This document shows positions 15,725 through 24,658 of a stretch of 64,000 bases of DNA, piece by piece. Each line of letters opens with the position of its first letter. Positions within the stretch are counted from its first letter, which is position 1. Below the pieces are notes generated by a model. The model was not told the DNA's origin. It made no database searches and was given only the letters and a program-made list of their open reading frames with translations. Source of the stretch: JALUZX01 sp964561605 (lineage in GTDB: Bacteria; Planctomycetota; UBA1135; JALUZX01); assembly GCA_964561605.1 (NCBI GenBank), contig CAZLQD010000022.1:9250-73249 (forward strand), in the 5' to 3' direction. Both the position numbers and the translations under genes were made by a program.

Positions 15725-16819
15725 TCAGGCCTTCCGGCTCGCCAGGCTTCCCAGGCGGCGGCGCCAGTGGGAGAGGTAGAGAAGGGGAAGGAAGTCCTTC
15801 TGGCGTCCCTCCCGGATGAACTGGTTCCTCAGGGAGAGGGGTGGGGGGAAGAAGTTGGTCAGGCTCCGGCGGAGATAGCGGAAGGGATTTTCCAGGCGGA
15901 GCTTCAGGTAGACCCGGAAGAGGCCCGGTCCGGCGAACCAGCAAGGTGCCGGATCCTCCTCTTCGCCGCACAGGCCGAGCTTCCGCTCCAGTTTGGGGTC
16001 CCGGCCGGGGGAGAGGAGATCCTCGCCGGGGGAGAGGCCGAAACGACCCTGGAGCTGGAGGAAGAGGAAGGCCAGGACCCGGTCCAGGCCAAGCCGGCGG
16101 CTCTCCCGGGCGAGCTCCTCCGTGTCCAGGTCTCCCGAGCGGAAGAGGAAGGCCAGGTCCAGGAGGAGTCTCAGGGAGCGGGGGTCGTGGCGCAGGGCGG
16201 AGGAGGCCGTTCCAAGGGCCAGGTCCAGGGGGGAGGCCACCATGGCCTCCAGGCCGCCCACCCGGCCCGTGCGGGCCCGGGAGAAGATCTGTCCGAAATC
16301 CAAGTCGATCGTATTTCCCGCCGTCAGATCGTGGTGGAGGGGCTCCACCTCGGCGGTGACGCCGAGCCTTTCCTGGACCTGCCGGATCCCCTGGAAACTG
16401 GCCCACATCCGTTTCCGCTCCTCCCAGGGAACGACCAGGTCCACGTCGCTCATGAAGCGCAGGAGGTGGACCGGCCAGTAGGGGGCGATGGCGAGGCCCT
16501 TCACCACGAGGGCCGGGATTCCCAGGCTCTTCAGGATCTCGAGGGAGCGGACCGCCACCAGGTAGACCCGGACCAGGTGGTCCCGCTCCAGGGCGGCGTT
16601 CCGGGAGAGGGCCTCCAGGAAGTCCCCGGGGAAGGAGCCTTCCGAACCGGTCCGGTGGATCCCCCAGGAGAGGAAGGAGGCCAACCCCTCCCGGGACGCC
16701 AGGGCACCCAGGTCCCACGTGCCTGCCCCTCCGGCGAGGCGCCGAACCTCCCCGGCGTCCTCCAGGCCCAGGGTGTGCCGGACCAGGGCCCGGAAGAACT
16801 TCCAGGCCCGGGGTTGCAA
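15725..16819 (-). CDS. Putative nucleotidyltransferase-family protein
   Basis: 364 residues resembling the uncharacterised nucleotidyltransferase family often found in capsule and exopolysaccharide clusters. The signature 'PALVVKGLAIAPYWP' followed by 'RFMSDVDLVVP' supplies the two Asp of the polymerase-beta-type site near residues 125-130, and 'NTIDLDF' a third. The C-terminal half is helical and Arg/Leu-rich. The start is TTG 16819 with AAGGAAGAG upstream; no ATG is available in a sensible place. It is divergent from the glycosyltransferase at 16967, so a link to surface glycan synthesis is plausible but inferred. Confidence 0.75.
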   Translation of the reverse strand: MQPRAWKFFRALVRHTLGLEDAGEVRRLAGGAGTWDLGALASREGLASFLSWGIHRTGSEGSFPGDFLEALSRNAALERDHLVRVYLVAVRSLEILKSLGIPALVVKGLAIAPYWPVHLLRFMSDVDLVVPWEERKRMWASFQGIRQVQERLGVTAEVEPLHHDLTAGNTIDLDFGQIFSRARTGRVGGLEAMVASPLDLALGTASSALRHDPRSLRLLLDLAFLFRSGDLDTEELARESRRLGLDRVLAFLFLQLQGRFGLSPGEDLLSPGRDPKLERKLGLCGEEEDPAPCWFAGPGLFRVYLKLRLENPFRYLRRSLTNFFPPPLSLRNQFIREGRQKDFLPLLYLSHWRRRLGSLASRKA

Positions 16820-16966
16820 AGCCTTCTCTTCCTTCTTGCCGCCCAGGGGTCTCCTCCAGGGAAAGAAACGGCCCGTTCTTGTATCTCCCTAACCTTTCGG
16901 AAAGGATTCCAATGTCCTCCAGGAAAATACACGAGACCTCCCGGATCTTCCCCCAGAATCCCGTCC

Positions 16967-18226
16967 ATGGAGATCCTCTTCCTTTGCCAGCGTGTTCCCT
17001 ATCCCCCGGACAGGGGGGACAGGATCACCACATACCACGTCCTCGGCATGCTCAAGCGCATGGGCCGGGTCCGGGTGGGTTGCTTCCTGGAGAGCCCCCG
17101 GGACCGGGAAGGGGCCGCCGCCCTGGAGAGGGAAGGGGTCCAGGTGGCCGCCTTTCCCCTGCACCCGGCGTTGAAGAAGCTCCTCACCCTGGCCTGGGTG
17201 CCCACCAAGATTCCTCTGACTCTGCCCTACTTCCACTCCGGGGGGCTGGAAGAGCAGGTCCGGCGATGGGTGGAGGAAGGACTGGACCTGGGATTCGCCT
17301 ACAGCTCCTCCATGGGCCAATACCTCCTGGGCAGGCCAATTCCCACGAAGGTGGTTCAGTTCGCCGAACTGGACTCGGACAAGTGGCTCCAGCTCTCCCG
17401 GGAGACGGCCTTTCCCAGGTCCTGGATCTTCGAGCGGGAAGCCCGGCTCCTCCTGGAGTTCGAAAGAGGACTGGCCCGGGCCGCGGACCTCTCCCTCGTG
17501 GTCTCCCCCCTGGAGAGGGATCTCTTCCGGGAGAGGATCCCCGGCGTGGACCCCCTGGTCGTGGAGAACGGCGTGGACTGGGAATACTTCAAACCGGATC
17601 CGAGTGTCCGGCCCGGAGAGGGGGTGATCTTCACGGGGGTCATGAACTACGATCCCAACGTCCAGGGGGTCCTCCGCTTCGCCCGGGAGGTATGGCCCCT
17701 GGTGAGGAAGGAGCGCCCCGGGGCCCGGTTCTTCGTGGTGGGTTCCGACCCGGTCAGGGCCGTTCGGGCCCTTCACGGGAAGGATGGGATCACCGTGACG
17801 GGGCGGGTTCCCGACACCAGGCCCTGGTTCGGAAAGGCCCGGGTGGCGGTGGCACCCCTTTGGGTCGCCCGGGGAATCCAGAACAAAGTCCTGGAAGCCA
17901 TGGCCATGGGCCTCCCCGTCGTGGCCACTCCGGCCGCCTTCGGGGGAATCGACGCCCTCCCTGGGACCCACCTGCTGGTGGAAGAAGAACCTCTTCCCTT
18001 CGCCCGGGCCGTGGCGGGACTCCTGGGCGATCCCTCCAGGGCCGCCGCCCTGGGGCGGGCCGCCCGGGAGCGGGTGGTGGAGCGATACAGTTGGGAAGGA
18101 ATCCTGGCCGGCCTGGAACGGGTCCTGAGGGAGAAGATCGCCTCTACTTCCCCAGGCCGTGCCACCCAAGCTCCAGGAGCTTCCACTCAAGGATCCGGGC
18201 CAGGAGGAGGTGCCCCTCGGGGGTGA
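16967..18226 (+). CDS. Family 4 glycosyltransferase of the exosortase/EPS-associated type
   Basis: 419 residues. It opens with MEILFLCQRVPYPPDRGDRI, the hallmark of the glycosyltransferase group first described beside PEP-CTERM/exosortase exopolysaccharide loci. The C-terminal GT-B domain has 'ENGVDWEYFKP', 'IFTGVMNYDPNVQGV' and 'EAMAMGLPVVATPAAFGGI'. It transfers an activated sugar at the cytoplasmic face. The last 25 residues (Gly/Ser/Ala/Pro) lie where the gene overlaps the convergent SGNH-like gene by 83 bases and look non-homologous. No ribosome site precedes the ATG. No exosortase gene is visible here. Confidence 0.88.
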   Translation: MEILFLCQRVPYPPDRGDRITTYHVLGMLKRMGRVRVGCFLESPRDREGAAALEREGVQVAAFPLHPALKKLLTLAWVPTKIPLTLPYFHSGGLEEQVRRWVEEGLDLGFAYSSSMGQYLLGRPIPTKVVQFAELDSDKWLQLSRETAFPRSWIFEREARLLLEFERGLARAADLSLVVSPLERDLFRERIPGVDPLVVENGVDWEYFKPDPSVRPGEGVIFTGVMNYDPNVQGVLRFAREVWPLVRKERPGARFFVVGSDPVRAVRALHGKDGITVTGRVPDTRPWFGKARVAVAPLWVARGIQNKVLEAMAMGLPVVATPAAFGGIDALPGTHLLVEEEPLPFARAVAGLLGDPSRAAALGRAARERVVERYSWEGILAGLERVLREKIASTSPGRATQAPGASTQGSGPGGGAPRG

Positions 18227-19259
18227 GGCGTCCCGACCTGGGATAGAACAAGACCTTCCCCTTGGCCGCGGCCTGGCGGAAATACCCCAGGGGATTCACC
18301 GCCTCCACATCGGCCCCCCTGGCGGCGGCCATGAAACGAGTCGAAGGGGCGTCGATGTTCCACTGGTTCAAAGAAAGGCCATACCGATCCAGGATCGCGT
18401 GGGTGGCCTCCCCCCGCACTTGGGCGCGGTGAGGGATGGGAAAAGCCAGGAGAAGGCCGCCCTGCTTCTCCACCTCGGCCTTGAGACCCGCCAGGAGGGC
18501 CCGGACCCTCCCCCACCCCTCCTGGATCTCCGGGGGAGGCACGGCCAGGAAGGGAGCCAACGGGCCTGGAAGGCGTGTCCCACCCTGGGCGAGGAAGGGC
18601 TCTCCCGGACCGAAGAGGAGTTCCAGGAGGCGGGAGCGCCGCCAGAAAGGGCGCTTCCAGGAAAGCACGCTCAAAGAGAGCTTGGGCACCAGCCTTGGAA
18701 CCCGCCCGCCCTGGAGGATCTCCACCTTGGGCTTCGGAAATCCGTAATACTGCTCCCTGGTGACCCAGAAGGCGTCGTCCGCCCGGAAGGCCAGGAGGAC
18801 CAGGTCCGGCCGGAAGGTGATCCCCTGGTAGAGGAACCACAAGTACTCCTGGTCCGTGGCGTAACCTTCCACCCCGCCGTTCACCGCCCAGGCGGGAAGC
18901 CCCTTCCGGGCCAGGGCCCTGGACAAAAGGTAGGAATAGACCTGTTTCTCCCCCACGGAAGTTCCCAAGGTCTCCTCGTCTCCCAAGGCCAGGATGGTCA
19001 CCTTGGCCCCCTGCTTGGTAGTCCCGGGAAGAGGCCCCCTGATTCCCCGGGAAGTCACCTGGACTTCCTGGTCGAATTCCCCCAGCGAAGAGAACCGGGC
19101 CCGGGCGCCGGGCTTCAAGTCCCAGCCCAGCCTGGGATGAGGCCGGCAAAGAGCAGACAAAGCACCCTCCCCCCGAGGAGCCAAGAACCGGGCCGCCGCC
19201 TCAACCCCCAAAAAAAGCAGAGCCAGCCCCGGAACCAGAAGAACCCACCACCGCTTCAT
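18144..19259 (-). CDS. Membrane-anchored SGNH/AlgX-like protein with altered catalytic Ser
   Basis: 371 residues. An N-terminal signal anchor (KRWWVLLVPGLALLFLGVEA) is followed by an SGNH-hydrolase-like domain: block I reads 'ILALGDEETLG' where active members have Gly-Asp-Ser, and the distal block is 'LTPEGHLLLARIL'. The His is kept but the nucleophile is Glu, so esterase or acetyltransferase activity is doubtful. Other features such as 'NGGVEGYATDQEYLWF' and 'DLVLLAFRADD' are typical of exported SGNH proteins of polysaccharide loci. ATG 19259 is preferred (GGCAGGA nine bases upstream); ATG 19268 is also possible. It overlaps the preceding glycosyltransferase gene tail to tail by 83 bases. 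Confidence 0.75.
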   Translation of the reverse strand: MKRWWVLLVPGLALLFLGVEAAARFLAPRGEGALSALCRPHPRLGWDLKPGARARFSSLGEFDQEVQVTSRGIRGPLPGTTKQGAKVTILALGDEETLGTSVGEKQVYSYLLSRALARKGLPAWAVNGGVEGYATDQEYLWFLYQGITFRPDLVLLAFRADDAFWVTREQYYGFPKPKVEILQGGRVPRLVPKLSLSVLSWKRPFWRRSRLLELLFGPGEPFLAQGGTRLPGPLAPFLAVPPPEIQEGWGRVRALLAGLKAEVEKQGGLLLAFPIPHRAQVRGEATHAILDRYGLSLNQWNIDAPSTRFMAAARGADVEAVNPLGYFRQAAAKGKVLFYPRSGRLTPEGHLLLARILEWKLLELGWHGLGK

Positions 19260-19273
19260 ATCCTGCATTTTCC

Positions 19274-19293
19274 TGCCGGGAGTAGTTTTATAA
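19274..19293 (+). repeat. 20-base repeat TGCCGGGAGTAGTTTTATAA, left copy
   Basis: This copy sits in the A/T-rich gap just upstream of the endonuclease III gene. It matches exactly the inverted right arm (20049-20068) and, with one mismatch, the left arm (20018-20037) of the hairpin at the end of that gene. Thus all the copies of this sequence that I can see in the window bracket one gene of about 0.7 kb. Confidence 0.85.
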
Positions 19294-19347
19294 TTTAGCT
19301 TCCTAATTACCCCCAAAACCGCGAAATTTTCCGCACTTTTCCTTCGG

Positions 19348-20037
19348 ATGTTAAAAAATCCCTCTCGACAGATGAATGCAACGACCTACTTGAAGGTGTT
19401 GGCCCGCCTGGAGAAGGAGGTAATCCACTGGGACTTACCTTCGGTCTCCAAGATCGCCAAGAGCCAGAAAAAAAAGCCCGATCCCTTCCACGTCCTCGTC
19501 GGGACCATCCTCTCCTTGAGGACCCGCGACCAGGTCACCCTTCCGGCCGCCCGGCGCCTTCTTGCCGAAGCCCCTACACCCAAAGACCTTGCGCGCATGA
19601 GGATCTCCAGGATCCAGAAACTCGTCTACCCGGTCTGCTTCTACCGCAACAAATCCAGGTCCCTGAAGGAGATGAGCAAGCTGATCCTGGAGAAGTTCGG
19701 CGGCGAAGTCCCCAGGACCATGGAAGACTTGCTGAGCCTCCCGGGTGTCGGGAGGAAGACGGCCAATCTGGTCCTGATCCTGGGGTTCGGCGACGAAAAC
19801 GGCCTTTGCGTGGACACCCACGTCCATAGAGTGACCCAAAGACTCGGCCTTCTCAGGACAAAGACCCCCGACGAAACCGAACTCAAATTGAGGGAACTCC
19901 TCCCCAAAAGAGTATGGGCGGGGATCAACGACCTCCTCGTCCCCTTCGGCCAGAAAATCTGCACCCCCCTTTCCCCGAAATGCGACCAATGCCCCGTCGC
20001 CAAATGGTGCGATTTCTTGCCGGGAGAAGTTTTATAA
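19348..20037 (+). CDS. nth: Endonuclease III (DNA glycosylase/AP lyase)
   Basis: 229 residues. Excises oxidised pyrimidines and cleaves at AP sites. The helix-hairpin-helix 'LPGVGRKTANLVL' carries the catalytic Lys, 'CVDTHVHRVTQRLGL' the catalytic Asp, and the C-terminal [4Fe-4S] loop has four Cys in 'CTPLSPKCDQCPVAKWC'. Starts at ATG 19348 or 19372 both fit. The region is less GC-rich than its surroundings, and its last six codons plus stop lie inside a 23-base arm of the terminator hairpin. Another copy of that arm lies upstream of the gene, so it may have moved as a unit. Confidence 0.95.
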   Translation: MLKNPSRQMNATTYLKVLARLEKEVIHWDLPSVSKIAKSQKKKPDPFHVLVGTILSLRTRDQVTLPAARRLLAEAPTPKDLARMRISRIQKLVYPVCFYRNKSRSLKEMSKLILEKFGGEVPRTMEDLLSLPGVGRKTANLVLILGFGDENGLCVDTHVHRVTQRLGLLRTKTPDETELKLRELLPKRVWAGINDLLVPFGQKICTPLSPKCDQCPVAKWCDFLPGEVL

Positions 20038-20068
20038 CGAGAGGTTCGTTATAAAACTACTCCCGGCA
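20018..20068. terminator. Large hairpin overlapping the ends of nth and queD
   Basis: Two 23-base arms (TGCCGGGAGAAGTTTTATAA, then CGA, and its inverse) pair with a single A-A mismatch around the loop GAGGT (20041-20045). The arms contain the last codons of nth on one strand and the stop codon of queD on the other. The position between convergent genes suggests a bidirectional terminator; the TTTTATAA stretch supplies a U-rich segment in both directions. Confidence 0.75.
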
Positions 20069-20419
20069 GGGAATGGAGACTTTGTTGCGGGGGGTTTCCC
20101 AGACTTCGACTTGGTGGAGGGGGAGTTTTTCTTCCAGGCGCTCCCAGATGAGGAAGGCCAGGTTCTCTGCCGAGGGATGGGGCAACAGGTCGTTCAGGAA
20201 AGAGTGGTCCAACTGGTCGATGACGGCCTCCCGGGCCACTTTGTCGATCTCCAGGAAGTCCACGGCGATCCCGGTCCTCGGATCGACCGGGGCTTTCACG
20301 GTGATCCTGGCCCGCCACCTGTGGCCGTGCAACTTTTCGCAACGCCCGTGGTAATCCGGGAGCGAATGGGCGGCATCGAAGTGGAACTCCCGGGAAACCA
20401 AGACGATCTTCTCTCTCAT
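20057..20419 (-). CDS. queD: 6-carboxytetrahydropterin synthase / 6-pyruvoyl-tetrahydropterin synthase family
   Basis: 120 residues. T-fold enzyme acting on dihydroneopterin triphosphate; in bacteria usually the second step of queuosine/7-deazapurine synthesis. Zinc ligands are His in 'FDAAHSLPDY' and two His in 'LHGHRW', with the catalytic Cys in 'GRCEKLHGH' and the 'PSAENLA' block. The start overlaps the ispG stop by 4 bases (ATGA), so translation is coupled. No other queuosine gene is in the window, so the QueD role rather than a pterin role is the default assignment only. Confidence 0.9.
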   Translation of the reverse strand: MREKIVLVSREFHFDAAHSLPDYHGRCEKLHGHRWRARITVKAPVDPRTGIAVDFLEIDKVAREAVIDQLDHSFLNDLLPHPSAENLAFLIWERLEEKLPLHQVEVWETPRNKVSIPCRE

Positions 20420-21513
20420 CCCACCGCCTCTCCTTCCAGGCCTTCTTCCTGGATGTAGGCCAAGACCTCCTCTTTCAGGGCTTGGAGCATCTCTTTCTCC
20501 GGGACCTTCCGGACCATCTTCCCTTTGCGATAGAGGAAGGCCTCTTTCTTTCCCCCCGCCAGGGCGACATCCGCCTCCCGGGCCTCACCGGGGCCGTTCA
20601 CGGCACACCCCATGACCGCAATCCGGATGGGGGCCCGCAAGGTCCGGGCAAAGGCCTCCACCTCCCGAACCAGGGGAGCCAGGTCCACTTCGATCCTCCC
20701 GCAGGTCGGGCAGGCTATGACCTCGGGAGAAACGATCCTCCTCCCTGTGGCCTTGAGAAGATCGTAAGCAGCCCGCACCTCTGGAAGGGGATCCCCCGAG
20801 AGGGACACCCGGATGGTGTCGCCGATCCCGTCCAGAAGGAGTCCCCCCAGGCCGGCGGCGGTCTTGATCTCCCCGTACCCGGGAGGCCCCGCCTCGGTGA
20901 CTCCCAGGTGGAGGGGATAGTCGCTTCGCTGGGAGAAAAGCCTGCAGGCCCGCACCGTGGCCAGCGTATCGGTGGACTTCAAGGAGACGACGATCCTATC
21001 GAAGCCCATCTCCTCCAGGGCCCGCACATGGCCGAGGGCGCTCTCCACCATGGCCTCCGGCGTGGGCCCTCCGTGCTTTTCGAGGAGTTCCCTCTCCACC
21101 GAACCGGAGTTCACACCCACCCGAATGGAGGCCCCATGTGCCTTGGCGGCGGCCACGATCCGCTCCAGGCCCTGCCGGTCCTTCAAATTCCCCGGGTTGA
21201 TCCGCACCTTGTCGAAGCCAGCCTCCAAGGCGGCCACCCCCAAATGGGCGTGGAAATGGATGTCCGCCACGAGAGGAACCTCGGGAAGCCCCTCCCTGAT
21301 CCGGGAAAGGGCCGGAAGGGCACGGCGGTCCCTCACGGCCACCCGGACGATCTCGCACCCGGCTTCCACCAAGGCCCCGGCCTGGGCCAGAGTGGCTTCC
21401 ACATCGGCCGTATCCGTGCTGGTCATGGACTGGACCGAGATGGGATGGTCCCCTCCAAGGAGGACCTTTCCCACCGGGACCACCCGGGTCTTTCTTCTTT
21501 GCACCGATTCCAT
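20416..21513 (-). CDS. ispG: 4-hydroxy-3-methylbut-2-en-1-yl diphosphate synthase
   Basis: 365 residues, the short bacterial form. Seventh enzyme of the MEP isoprenoid pathway, converting ME-cPP to HMBPP with electrons through a [4Fe-4S] cluster. The TIM-barrel part has 'GGDHPISVQSMTSTDTADV', 'PLVADIHFHAHLG' and 'KVRINPGNL'. The C-terminal cluster domain has two Cys in 'CPTCGRIEVDL' and one in 'MGCAVNGPGEAREAD'. It is first in a two-gene unit with queD. The 122 bases upstream show nothing distinctive beyond an A/T-richer patch. Confidence 0.97.
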   Translation of the reverse strand: MESVQRRKTRVVPVGKVLLGGDHPISVQSMTSTDTADVEATLAQAGALVEAGCEIVRVAVRDRRALPALSRIREGLPEVPLVADIHFHAHLGVAALEAGFDKVRINPGNLKDRQGLERIVAAAKAHGASIRVGVNSGSVERELLEKHGGPTPEAMVESALGHVRALEEMGFDRIVVSLKSTDTLATVRACRLFSQRSDYPLHLGVTEAGPPGYGEIKTAAGLGGLLLDGIGDTIRVSLSGDPLPEVRAAYDLLKATGRRIVSPEVIACPTCGRIEVDLAPLVREVEAFARTLRAPIRIAVMGCAVNGPGEAREADVALAGGKKEAFLYRKGKMVRKVPEKEMLQALKEEVLAYIQEEGLEGEAVG

Positions 21514-21635
21514 GGGGATCGCCTGGGGCTGGAAACCACGACTTCTCTACCTTCCCCCGCCAGGGAAGTAGATCTAACTTTTCCCGCTTCCTTCCGCCCG
21601 GAAAAAAACCGGCCCCAGGCCCGTCCCCCCGCTCC

Positions 21636-22622
21636 CTAGACCTCGATCTCGGGGACAGGCTCCACCAGAACGGGCGGCAGATGCAGGATCCTGGTGGTCC
21701 TCCGCTTCTGCTCGATGTCCCTGTAGACCCGTTCCACCTGGTCGGCAGTGAGCTTCACCACCGGCGCGGCCTCTTCGGCCGGGATCCCATTGTTATGGGC
21801 CCAGAGCAAGAGGTCCATCAAGTGGTAGGGAACGGCGAAGTAGAACTCCTCCTGGCTCTGCTCCATGGAGTAGGTGTCCGTCGTGGGGGGCCGGCGGAGA
21901 ATCTCCTCCGGCACGCCCAGAGCCCTCCCGAAGCCGTAGACCTGGGTCTTGTAGAGGTGGGCGATGGGCTTGAGGTCCGCCAGGCCGTCCCCCCCCTTGA
22001 CGAAGAACCCCTGGTCGTACTCCAACCTGTTCGGCGTTCCCGCCACGGCGTAGTCCAGCCTTTCGGCGTGGTAATACTCCATCATGGTCCGGGTCCGCTG
22101 CTTCATGTTCGAGGCCGCCACGATCTGCAGGTAGTTCCGCGGCGGAAGCCTCTTGGACTTGACCTCCCCCGACGGACTCTGGATCACGATCTTGAAGAAA
22201 TTCAGCCGGTCCTTCTCCAGGATGTTCCCGTGGAGGACGATCTTCTGTTTGTACCCAGGACCGTATTCCGGAAACACCCCCTTGATCGCCTCGTCCCTCC
22301 TCCGGTAGCAACCCAGTCCTTCCAGGGCCGGCGCGATATCCTCGACTACGCTTTCGATCCCAAGGTGATCGGCCACGAGCTTCCCCAGCCGCAGGCTCTC
22401 CGGATCGGAGTCCCGCTCGGGAAGAAAGAGACCCAGGACGCGGTCCTTTCCCAGGGCCTCCACCATCAACGCCGCCGTAACCGAGGAGTCCACCCCCCCC
22501 GAAAGCCCCACAACGGCCCCCTTGCGCCGCAGTTCCTCGAAGACGATTTCCCTGATCCTGGGAAGGAGGGTCTCAAGTTCCTTCTCGTAGTCCAGGTCCA
22601 GCACGTGCTCGGTGAACTTCAT
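21636..22622 (-). CDS. nadE: NAD(+) synthase-family ATP-dependent ligase (NH3 form)
   Basis: 328 residues. The PP-loop 'GLSGGVDSSVTAALM' binds ATP, and the NadE-type blocks 'AGTPNRLEYDQGFFVKGGDG' and 'RRPPTTDTYS' follow. No glutaminase domain is attached, so it would use ammonia. It overlaps asnB by 4 bases (ATGA) and lies at the edge of a polysaccharide region. It could be the housekeeping NAD synthase, or a pathway-specific amide-forming paralogue fed by the neighbouring amidotransferase. It is somewhat longer than E. coli NadE, with an extra segment between the PP-loop and the TPNR motif. Confidence 0.85.
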   Translation of the reverse strand: MKFTEHVLDLDYEKELETLLPRIREIVFEELRRKGAVVGLSGGVDSSVTAALMVEALGKDRVLGLFLPERDSDPESLRLGKLVADHLGIESVVEDIAPALEGLGCYRRRDEAIKGVFPEYGPGYKQKIVLHGNILEKDRLNFFKIVIQSPSGEVKSKRLPPRNYLQIVAASNMKQRTRTMMEYYHAERLDYAVAGTPNRLEYDQGFFVKGGDGLADLKPIAHLYKTQVYGFGRALGVPEEILRRPPTTDTYSMEQSQEEFYFAVPYHLMDLLLWAHNNGIPAEEAAPVVKLTADQVERVYRDIEQKRRTTRILHLPPVLVEPVPEIEV

Positions 22623-24658
22623 CGACTGTCTCCCTTCCGGCCCCAACGGCCAGGCCCGCCGGGATTCTCCCCCCCAAGGACCAGGTCCACCACAAGGTTC
22701 TCCCCGGCCCTGGGAGTGACGTCCCGGGGTTCTTCCACGAGCCGCCTGTGGAGGAGCATGGTGCTCAGCACCCCCACGACGGCGGCGTTGTCGGTATGAC
22801 TCATCCCCGCACCCTTCCTGGCACCGGCCTGTTCCACGAGGATCTTCACCGCCCCCGGATCGAACAACCCGGCCCGTTCCAGGGACGGCGGGGAAAGAAC
22901 ATCCTCCACCCAGGATGGCCGCCCCCCCCCGAAGAAGCACTGCGCGTCCGGCGCCCGGTAGGGTTGCTTGGGCCTCTCCAGGATGGACGGGGGCAACAGG
23001 TCCCCCATGGCTTTCTTGAGAAGGAACTTCTCCACGAGCCCCCGGATCTTCGCCCCCCTGGGCAGGGATCCGGCGAAGGCCATCAGCTCCGGGTCCAGGA
23101 AGGGGAACCGCCCCTCCACGGAATTCCCCATGAGCATCCGGTCCCCCTGGGATGACAATATATAACCCGAGAGTATGGTCATGACCTCCAGGGCCTGGGC
23201 CCTGGCGAGCCAGCTCCACCTTCCGAACCCGGCAGGAAGGAAAGGCTCCAGTTCCTTGCGGGGATCGTGGCCCTCCAGTTCGCCCAGGACATCCCCGGAG
23301 AAGAGCCGCATCAACCTGGCCCCGCTCTCCCAGCGCGGCAGGTGACTGAACCAGGGATCCTCCGGCCGATCCAGGCCCCTCCCGAAGAAGGCCTTGGCGA
23401 AACCCAGCCTCCTCGCGGGGGAACGCTCGGTCATCCAGGGATAGAGCCTCGTCAGCAACCTGGGCCGTGCCTCCGAAGCCGGGTTCCGGGCCCAGAAGGC
23501 CCGCACCTTGGTCTCCCGGAAGATATCGTAGCCCCCCAGCATCTCGTCGGCCCCCTCTCCGGTGAGGACCACCTTGTATCCGCTCTCCCGGACCAGCCGG
23601 GAAAGGAGGAACATCGGGGCCGGCGCCGTCCGGAGAACGGGGCACTCCGTGTGCTCCACGACGAGAGGGAAGACCCGGCCGATGTCGGCGTTCCGGCAGA
23701 CCACTTCGTGGTGGTCCGTCCCGAGCCTCCCGGCCAGCTCCTTCTGGAAGGAGCCCTCGTCGAAATATGTTTCCGAGAACCGTATCGAGAAGGTCGAGAG
23801 CTTCGTTTCCCTGAAGAAGCGGGCCACCGTGGCGGCGATGACCGAGGAATCCAGCCCCCCGGAAAGATAGGCCCCCACGGGCACGTCGGAACGCAACCTG
23901 AGCCTGGAGGCCCTCAGGAGGTGCTCCCTCAACTCCTCGGCCAACTCCTCGGCGGGACGCCGCCGCGCCTCGGCCCCTCCCTCGAAAGAGGGCTCGAACC
24001 AGCGCTCCACCCGGAGTTCTCCATCCTCCAGGAGGGCCCGGTGTCCCGGCGGAAGGGCCCGGACACCGCGAAAGGCGCTCCTCCCCGGCGAAGGAGCCCA
24101 GAAGGTGAAGATCTCCTTCAATGCCTTCCTGTCCAGCTCCCGGGGAAAACCCGGCCAGGCCAGGATGGACTTCACCTCCGACCCGAAGAGGAACCACCCC
24201 TCGTGGAAAGCGAAATAGAGGGGGCGGATCCCGACAGGATCACGGGCCAGGAAGAGGCTCCCCCTCCGGCGGTCCCACAAGGCGAAGGCGAACTGGCCGT
24301 TCAGCCGTTCCACCATGGCCGGCCCCTCCTCCTCCCAGAGGTGCAGAAGGACCTCCGTGTCCGACCGGGTCCGGAAGGTATGTCCTTTTTCCTCCAGGAG
24401 GGGCATGAGTTCCAGGTAGTTGTAGATCTCCCCGTTGAAGACCACCCAGACCGACCCGTCCTCGTTTCCCATGGGCTGGCGCCCCCCGGCCAGGTCGATG
24501 ATGGAGAGCCGGGCATGGCCCAGCCCCAGGCCGGGGCCCCTGAGGATCCCCTGCTCGTCCGGCCCCCTGTGGAAGAGCTGGCGCACCATCCCAAGGAGGA
24601 CCTCCCGGTCCACCCCGGTGGTTCCCTCCAAGGAGAAAGCGCCGCAGATTCCACACAT
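22619..24658 (-). CDS. asnB: Asparagine synthase (glutamine-hydrolysing) family protein
   Basis: 679 residues. The N-terminal class II glutaminase begins MCGICGAFSLEG, where Cys2 becomes the N-terminal nucleophile; 'HRGPDEQG' and 'VVFNGEIYNYLEL' follow. The synthase domain has the PP-loop 'AYLSGGLDSSVIAATVARFF' near residue 270, then 'LTGEGADEMLGGYD' and 'LMGNSVEGRFPFLD'. Family members near exopolysaccharide genes usually amidate sugars or lipids rather than make asparagine. The ribosome site GAAAGGA precedes the ATG. It is translated just before the NadE-like gene and is divergent from the PIG-L deacetylase. Confidence 0.94.
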   Translation of the reverse strand: MCGICGAFSLEGTTGVDREVLLGMVRQLFHRGPDEQGILRGPGLGLGHARLSIIDLAGGRQPMGNEDGSVWVVFNGEIYNYLELMPLLEEKGHTFRTRSDTEVLLHLWEEEGPAMVERLNGQFAFALWDRRRGSLFLARDPVGIRPLYFAFHEGWFLFGSEVKSILAWPGFPRELDRKALKEIFTFWAPSPGRSAFRGVRALPPGHRALLEDGELRVERWFEPSFEGGAEARRRPAEELAEELREHLLRASRLRLRSDVPVGAYLSGGLDSSVIAATVARFFRETKLSTFSIRFSETYFDEGSFQKELAGRLGTDHHEVVCRNADIGRVFPLVVEHTECPVLRTAPAPMFLLSRLVRESGYKVVLTGEGADEMLGGYDIFRETKVRAFWARNPASEARPRLLTRLYPWMTERSPARRLGFAKAFFGRGLDRPEDPWFSHLPRWESGARLMRLFSGDVLGELEGHDPRKELEPFLPAGFGRWSWLARAQALEVMTILSGYILSSQGDRMLMGNSVEGRFPFLDPELMAFAGSLPRGAKIRGLVEKFLLKKAMGDLLPPSILERPKQPYRAPDAQCFFGGGRPSWVEDVLSPPSLERAGLFDPGAVKILVEQAGARKGAGMSHTDNAAVVGVLSTMLLHRRLVEEPRDVTPRAGENLVVDLVLGGENPGGPGRWGRKGDSR

